A DNA stretch of 17,240 nucleotides from CAYONM01 sp964405325 (GTDB lineage Bacteria > Planctomycetota > UBA11346): assembly GCA_964405325.1 (NCBI GenBank), contig CAYONM010000060.1, forward strand, positions 1-17,240. Direction: 5' to 3'. Below the pieces are notes generated by a model. The model saw nothing but the letters and a program-made list of their open reading frames with translations. It did not search any database and was not told where the DNA came from. Positions 13,104-17,240 of the stretch are shown piece by piece (the first letter of the stretch is position 1; every line of letters begins with the position of its first letter). A program made the position numbers and the translations under genes.

Positions 13104-16100
13104 ATGACTCAGAACAGCGATCACGACGAATACGACAACGAAGAAGGCGAATTCGATGCCGAAGAAGGCGAATTCGAGGATGATGCGGTCTTCCGCATCG
13201 TCTTCGACGAAGACGCCGAGCCACCAGCACCGGACCAGCGCCCCGCACCGTCCAAGGCCGCCGAAGCAGCGTGGACCGGCGATGAAATGACCATGGCCGA
13301 AACTCCAGTACCGCCACCTGACGACCAGACCGTTGGCACCTGGACCGGTGATGAAATGACCATGGCCGAAAAACCGGTACCACCGGGTTCGTCCACCGCA
13401 CAGACCTGGCTTGGCGAGGAACGTACTCTGGACGACAGTGCTGGCGCCGCCTGGAAGGGCGACGAGGGCACTCTGCTGGATCAGGGTGATGACGTCGACA
13501 CCGACGATGGCAAACCCTGGCAGGGCGTGGAACGCACCCAGGCCGGCCCGGCGGATATGCGCGAAGCGCGTGCCGCCAAGGCCGCCGCCGCCCGCGCGGC
13601 CCGCGAAGCCAAAGAAACCCAAGCCAAATCCGACGGCCTGTGGCATACCGCCGGTCGACAGGGCCCCTGCACCGGGATGCACTGGGGCGATTACGAAGTA
13701 GGTGCCGTGCTCGGCGAAGGCGGCATGGGCATCGTCTACAAGGGCCGACAGCTGTCGCTCAATCGCCGGGTCGCGATCAAGGTGCTACCACCAGCCATGT
13801 CTGCCGACCCCACCCTGCGCGAACGCTTCGAAATGGAATCGCGTACCGCGTCGCTGCTGCAATCGCCGCACGTGGTCCAGGTCTACGCCGCCGGCCAGGA
13901 GGGTGACCACCTGTACTTCGTCATGGAATACGTCGAGGGCCACGAACTCTCGGATGTGATCCGTGACTGCGAAAAACAAGGCCAGAAACTCACCGCCTAC
14001 GAGGCGGGTGATTATATCCTGCAGGCGGCCAAAGGCCTGCAGGAGGCGCAACGCAACCAAATCGTACATCGTGATATCAAACCTGCCAACCTCATGGTGA
14101 CCAGCGATGGCTTGGTCAAAATCGCCGATTTCGGTATTGTCAAGGTGGTTGGCGAACACACCCTGACCATGACCGGCACCGCAGTTGGTACCCCCAGCTA
14201 TGTCTCGCCCGAACAAGGTCGCGGTGACAGCACCGATGGCCGTGCCGACCTCTATTCTCTGGGCGTGGTTTTCTACGAACTGCTCACCGGTGAGCGACCC
14301 TTCAAAGCGGCCACCCCCAACGCCCTGATCTACCAGCATTGCTACACCGAACCCAAGTTGCCCAGCGACCTGAATCCGGAGATTCCTGAGGACTACGAGA
14401 AAGTCGTCATCAAGTGCCTGCAAAAAATACCGGACGAGCGCTACCCCGATGCCGGCGCCCTGGTGCAGGACCTGGAACGCATCCAAATCGGTCACTCGCC
14501 CATGGTAGCCGTGTTCGCCTCCGGCAAAATCGGCACCGGTGCCGATGCCGCCATGCGCGCCAACATGAACTGGTTCCAACGGCATTTCTGGGCTATTGCC
14601 GCCAGCCTGATCGCCATCCTTTTCCTGGGTGGCGGCGGCATGCTGTGGTACCAGCTGCGCCAAGACCGCGCCGCGGAATTGCGCCAGATCCTGGCGCCGC
14701 TGGACGAAACCACGGTCGCTCCGGACGGCGCTCGCGATTACCTGGACGAGCTCGCCGGTATCATCGGCGAAGACGATACCACCGTTGCCAGATGGCAGGA
14801 GAAGATCGATCGCATCCTCGAATATGAAAAGCAATTACGTGCCGCAGCCGCAGCCGGTCTGCTGGAATATCGTCCGCGACAGACCGCCGAAACCCAACTA
14901 CAGGCCTACGAGGCCCTGGTTGGCACCACCGGCACCCTGCAGGACCAGGTCCGCGAACGCTTCCGCATCACTGATGCCGAAATCGAACGCCAGCGTACCC
15001 GTCTGGGCGAGTTGGCTGCCAGCAGCCTGATTCCCGCCGAGCGGCGGTCAGAAACCGAAAACGTGCTGACTCGCTATAGCCGCTTCGTTGCCGACGACGA
15101 TCCGCTCCTGGTCGATATTCAAAGCAAGCTGCAGGCCACCGAGGAACGCATCGCCTCCCTGCGCCAACAATTGGACACCGCCGCCACGCAGGAGGTGATC
15201 CCCGGCAGCGAGCAGGATGAATTCAGCGCCCGGATGGCAGAGCTGAAGCAGCTGGCTGGCGACCAGGATCCGGAGCTGGAACGCTATCGCAGCAAACTTC
15301 GCGACTCTCGTGGGCACATCACCCGCCTGCGCAATCTGCTCAGCATCCAGCTGGCTGATCAGACGGTGATTGCACCGGCCACCGAACAAGCGATCCAGGA
15401 GGACTTCAACGCCTTCACGGCCCTGGTCCCGCCCACCGACCCGGACCTGCTGCGCTGGACCGAACTGATCGCCCGTTCCAAAACCCGCCTTGCTACCTGG
15501 CAGAGCACCCTGCGCGCCTATCAAGATCGTGAACTGATCCCCGAACCGCGACACGACAGCGTTCAGACCGCCCTGCAAGAACTGGAAGCAATAGTCGGTG
15601 CCGACAACGACTTGGTAGTCGCCTCGCGCACCAAACTGCAGACCAGCCGCCGCCGTGGCGACCGCGCTCGGGAAATCATTCCGCGTCTGGATGATGACGC
15701 TGCATTAACCGTGTCCGAGCGCGAGCGTTGCCGCCAAGCGCTGAACGACCTGATCGCTTTGGAAGCAATAGACAACGCCACAGCCAGCCGCTACGAGGCC
15801 CGTATCACCGCCGAAGCGCAGCGCATCGATCAACTGCGCCGTCGCTGTGCCGACTTTGACAACCCGATCACCATCACTCCAGAAATGCGTACCGCCCTCA
15901 GCCAACTGGTGCAACTCGCCGGCTCAGACGACGAGACCACCCGCAGCTGGCTTGACAAGGACGCCCAGGCCCGACAGCTGCAGCAGGCCCTTTCCACCTT
16001 GGATCAGGCCGCTCCCGTTCCCGAGGAGGCCACGCCGAAACTGGATCAGCTCGCCACGCTGGTTGGTAATGACGACAACCAGATCAAACGCTGGCGGCAA

Positions 16101-17189
16101 AAAATACAACGCATCGACGATCTGCGCGAAGCCCTGCAGCCAGTCGACCTGGTCGCGCCTTTGCCGGCACATGCCAGGCCCGACCTGCAGACCCTGATCG
16201 GACTCGTTGGCGAACGCCCAGCCAACGTCCAACGTTGGCGAACCAAAATCGATCGGGTTGCCACCCTGAAACAAGCCGCTAAAGCGCTGGATACCGCCTA
16301 CGTCCTGCCATCCGATGCCGAACAACAGGTGCCGGAGCTGATCGCCCTGGTTTCCAGTGCCGACACCGACGCCGCTCAAGCCCAGAAGCGCCTTCGGATC
16401 CTGCAAGGCCCCAATCAACCCAGCTGGGCCAGCACCTACCGCCGTGACGAATTCGGCCTGCTGGCGGAACTTCGTCTCGACGATATTCCCTTGCGGCTGC
16501 GCTATGTTCCGGCCGGCCGGTTTATCCTGGGCGCGGCCGACGACGCCCCTGGTCGCGAAGCCGACGAACGCCACGTTCCGGTTCGACTCAGCCGCAGCCT
16601 CTGGCTGGCGGAACACGAACTGACCCAGACGCAATGGCAGACGCTCATGCCGAACAATCCCAGCCGCTTCCGCTCCCCCGACCACCCGATCGAACGCATC
16701 AGTTGGCATCAGGCCCAAGCCTATTGTCAATTGTTGTCCGAACGCATCGCCGGGGTGCAGGCGCGTCTCCCCACGGAAGCGGAATGGGAATATGCCTGTC
16801 GCTCAGGATATGACGGCAACTGGATCGCCCTGGACGGTCCGCTGGACATCGAGCGCCTGGGCGAATTGGCGGTGTACAACGGCAGCCGCGGCCCGGCACC
16901 GGTGGGCCAACGTCTGCCAAACCCGCTCGGCCTGTACGACCTGCATGGCAATATCTGGGAATGGTGCCAGGACGCCTATGGCCCCTACCCAGCCAATGCC
17001 AGCGTCGATCCCATCGGCCGCCAAGGCGAGGCCCGCAGTGCTCGTGGCGGCAGCTGGGCCGACCAAGCCAGCGCCCTACGCGCCACCAACCGCGTCGGCC
17101 TAGACGCCGATATGCAGACCATGTTCGTCGGCCTACGCCTGGTGGTGGAGGTCACCGAAGCAGTACCGGAGGTCTCCGACCTGCCGTAA
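13104..17189 (+). CDS. membrane Ser/Thr protein kinase (Hanks/PknB type) with helical-repeat stalk and C-terminal FGE-like domain
   Basis: 1361 residues. The start is one base after the barrel-gene stop with no clear Shine-Dalgarno, suggesting translational coupling. Residues 1-180 are acidic, with five WxGxExT repeats (W57, W80, W102, W117, W139) and an Ala/Arg-rich helix. The kinase domain spans ~197-460 with all key residues: GEGGMG loop 204-209, Lys226, Glu245, HRDIKPAN 322-329, DFG 342-344 and SPE 368-370; it should be active. A membrane segment spans ~496-516. Residues ~530-1101 hold about eleven helical repeats of ~47-58 residues (typical LVGxDDxxxxRWxxKI). Residues ~1126-1347 are an FGE-like domain (YVPAGRFILG, RLPTEAEWEYACRSG, NPLGLYDLHGNIWEW, ARGGSWAD, GLRLV). 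The positions of the two FGE cysteines appear to be Asp1320 and Leu1325, so it is probably a sensor. The kinase faces the cytoplasm; the stalk and FGE-like domain lie outside the inner membrane. Confidence 0.92.
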   Translation: MTQNSDHDEYDNEEGEFDAEEGEFEDDAVFRIVFDEDAEPPAPDQRPAPSKAAEAAWTGDEMTMAETPVPPPDDQTVGTWTGDEMTMAEKPVPPGSSTAQTWLGEERTLDDSAGAAWKGDEGTLLDQGDDVDTDDGKPWQGVERTQAGPADMREARAAKAAAARAAREAKETQAKSDGLWHTAGRQGPCTGMHWGDYEVGAVLGEGGMGIVYKGRQLSLNRRVAIKVLPPAMSADPTLRERFEMESRTASLLQSPHVVQVYAAGQEGDHLYFVMEYVEGHELSDVIRDCEKQGQKLTAYEAGDYILQAAKGLQEAQRNQIVHRDIKPANLMVTSDGLVKIADFGIVKVVGEHTLTMTGTAVGTPSYVSPEQGRGDSTDGRADLYSLGVVFYELLTGERPFKAATPNALIYQHCYTEPKLPSDLNPEIPEDYEKVVIKCLQKIPDERYPDAGALVQDLERIQIGHSPMVAVFASGKIGTGADAAMRANMNWFQRHFWAIAASLIAILFLGGGGMLWYQLRQDRAAELRQILAPLDETTVAPDGARDYLDELAGIIGEDDTTVARWQEKIDRILEYEKQLRAAAAAGLLEYRPRQTAETQLQAYEALVGTTGTLQDQVRERFRITDAEIERQRTRLGELAASSLIPAERRSETENVLTRYSRFVADDDPLLVDIQSKLQATEERIASLRQQLDTAATQEVIPGSEQDEFSARMAELKQLAGDQDPELERYRSKLRDSRGHITRLRNLLSIQLADQTVIAPATEQAIQEDFNAFTALVPPTDPDLLRWTELIARSKTRLATWQSTLRAYQDRELIPEPRHDSVQTALQELEAIVGADNDLVVASRTKLQTSRRRGDRAREIIPRLDDDAALTVSERERCRQALNDLIALEAIDNATASRYEARITAEAQRIDQLRRRCADFDNPITITPEMRTALSQLVQLAGSDDETTRSWLDKDAQARQLQQALSTLDQAAPVPEEATPKLDQLATLVGNDDNQIKRWRQKIQRIDDLREALQPVDLVAPLPAHARPDLQTLIGLVGERPANVQRWRTKIDRVATLKQAAKALDTAYVLPSDAEQQVPELIALVSSADTDAAQAQKRLRILQGPNQPSWASTYRRDEFGLLAELRLDDIPLRLRYVPAGRFILGAADDAPGREADERHVPVRLSRSLWLAEHELTQTQWQTLMPNNPSRFRSPDHPIERISWHQAQAYCQLLSERIAGVQARLPTEAEWEYACRSGYDGNWIALDGPLDIERLGELAVYNGSRGPAPVGQRLPNPLGLYDLHGNIWEWCQDAYGPYPANASVDPIGRQGEARSARGGSWADQASALRATNRVGLDADMQTMFVGLRLVVEVTEAVPEVSDLP
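13272..13538 (+). repeat. five WxG(D/E/V)ExT motif repeats in the kinase N-terminus, two nearly identical in DNA
   Basis: The coding sequence carries five copies of W-x-G-[DEV]-E-x-T, starting at residues 57, 80, 102, 117 and 139. The first two are 31-nt repeats differing at one base (13272-13302 and 13341-13371; tggaccggCgatgaaatg versus tggaccggTgatgaaatg), which points to recent duplication. The others have diverged (WLGEERT, WKGDEGT, WQGVERT). Each motif ends in a Thr in an acidic context, a plausible phosphorylation or docking element. Confidence 0.8.
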
Positions 17190-17240
17190 GGGTGCGGAAA
17201 GAAATAAAGGTAGCAGATCGCGCAGAGATTTTGTCGATCC

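Overview
The window (about 60% GC by eye, tightly packed, all recognisable genes on the + strand) looks like a bacterial chromosome of the Planctomycetota/PVC type or a similar large-genome environmental Gram-negative. The reasons are a giant multidomain surface protein, a Hanks-type kinase fused to a formylglycine-generating-enzyme-like (FGE/SUMF1-like) domain, a predicted outer-membrane barrel, a lipoprotein, and small non-autonomous mobile elements in the only large gap. The phylum is an inference: no rRNA or marker gene is present.

Layout. Positions 3-356 are the 3' end of an AraC-family regulator, cut by the window edge. A 258-base gap follows, with a weak terminator candidate, a possible sigma70-type promoter and a two-tier hairpin. 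Positions 615-10811 encode a 3398-residue secreted protein: signal peptide, 14 RCC1 repeats (enough for two seven-bladed propellers), about 14 Calx-beta-like modules, about six cadherin-like modules ending in NDAP/DDAP linkers, and a C-terminal Ig-like module. Its stop codon overlaps the start of the next gene (TAATG, with a strong Shine-Dalgarno). That gene, 10811-11704, encodes a lipoprotein with an FGE-like domain. Positions 11705-12457 hold no credible gene. They contain a hairpin repeat, an 81-bp TTAA-flanked inverted-repeat element, a 232-bp element with 15-bp perfect terminal repeats and an exact 8-bp target duplication (IS66-like hallmarks), and several degenerate ACAGAGACACAGAGG-type repeats. 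Positions 12458-13102 encode a small beta-barrel-like exported protein. One base later, 13104-17189 encode a 1361-residue membrane Ser/Thr kinase: an acidic N-terminus with five WxGxExT repeats, a complete kinase domain, one membrane segment, about eleven copies of a helical repeat, and a C-terminal FGE-like domain.

How the genes may work together (inference). The giant protein and the lipoprotein are translationally coupled and are probably made together as an envelope pair. The barrel and the kinase form a second coupled pair. Both pairs contain an FGE-like domain that lacks the two catalytic cysteines of true FGE and has the same GGSWAD replacement, so these two domains are probably recognition modules rather than enzymes. 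A cell-surface recognition and transmembrane phosphorylation system is a reasonable hypothesis, but the sequence alone does not show a direct interaction. The last 51 bases (17190-17240) contain no recognisable feature.
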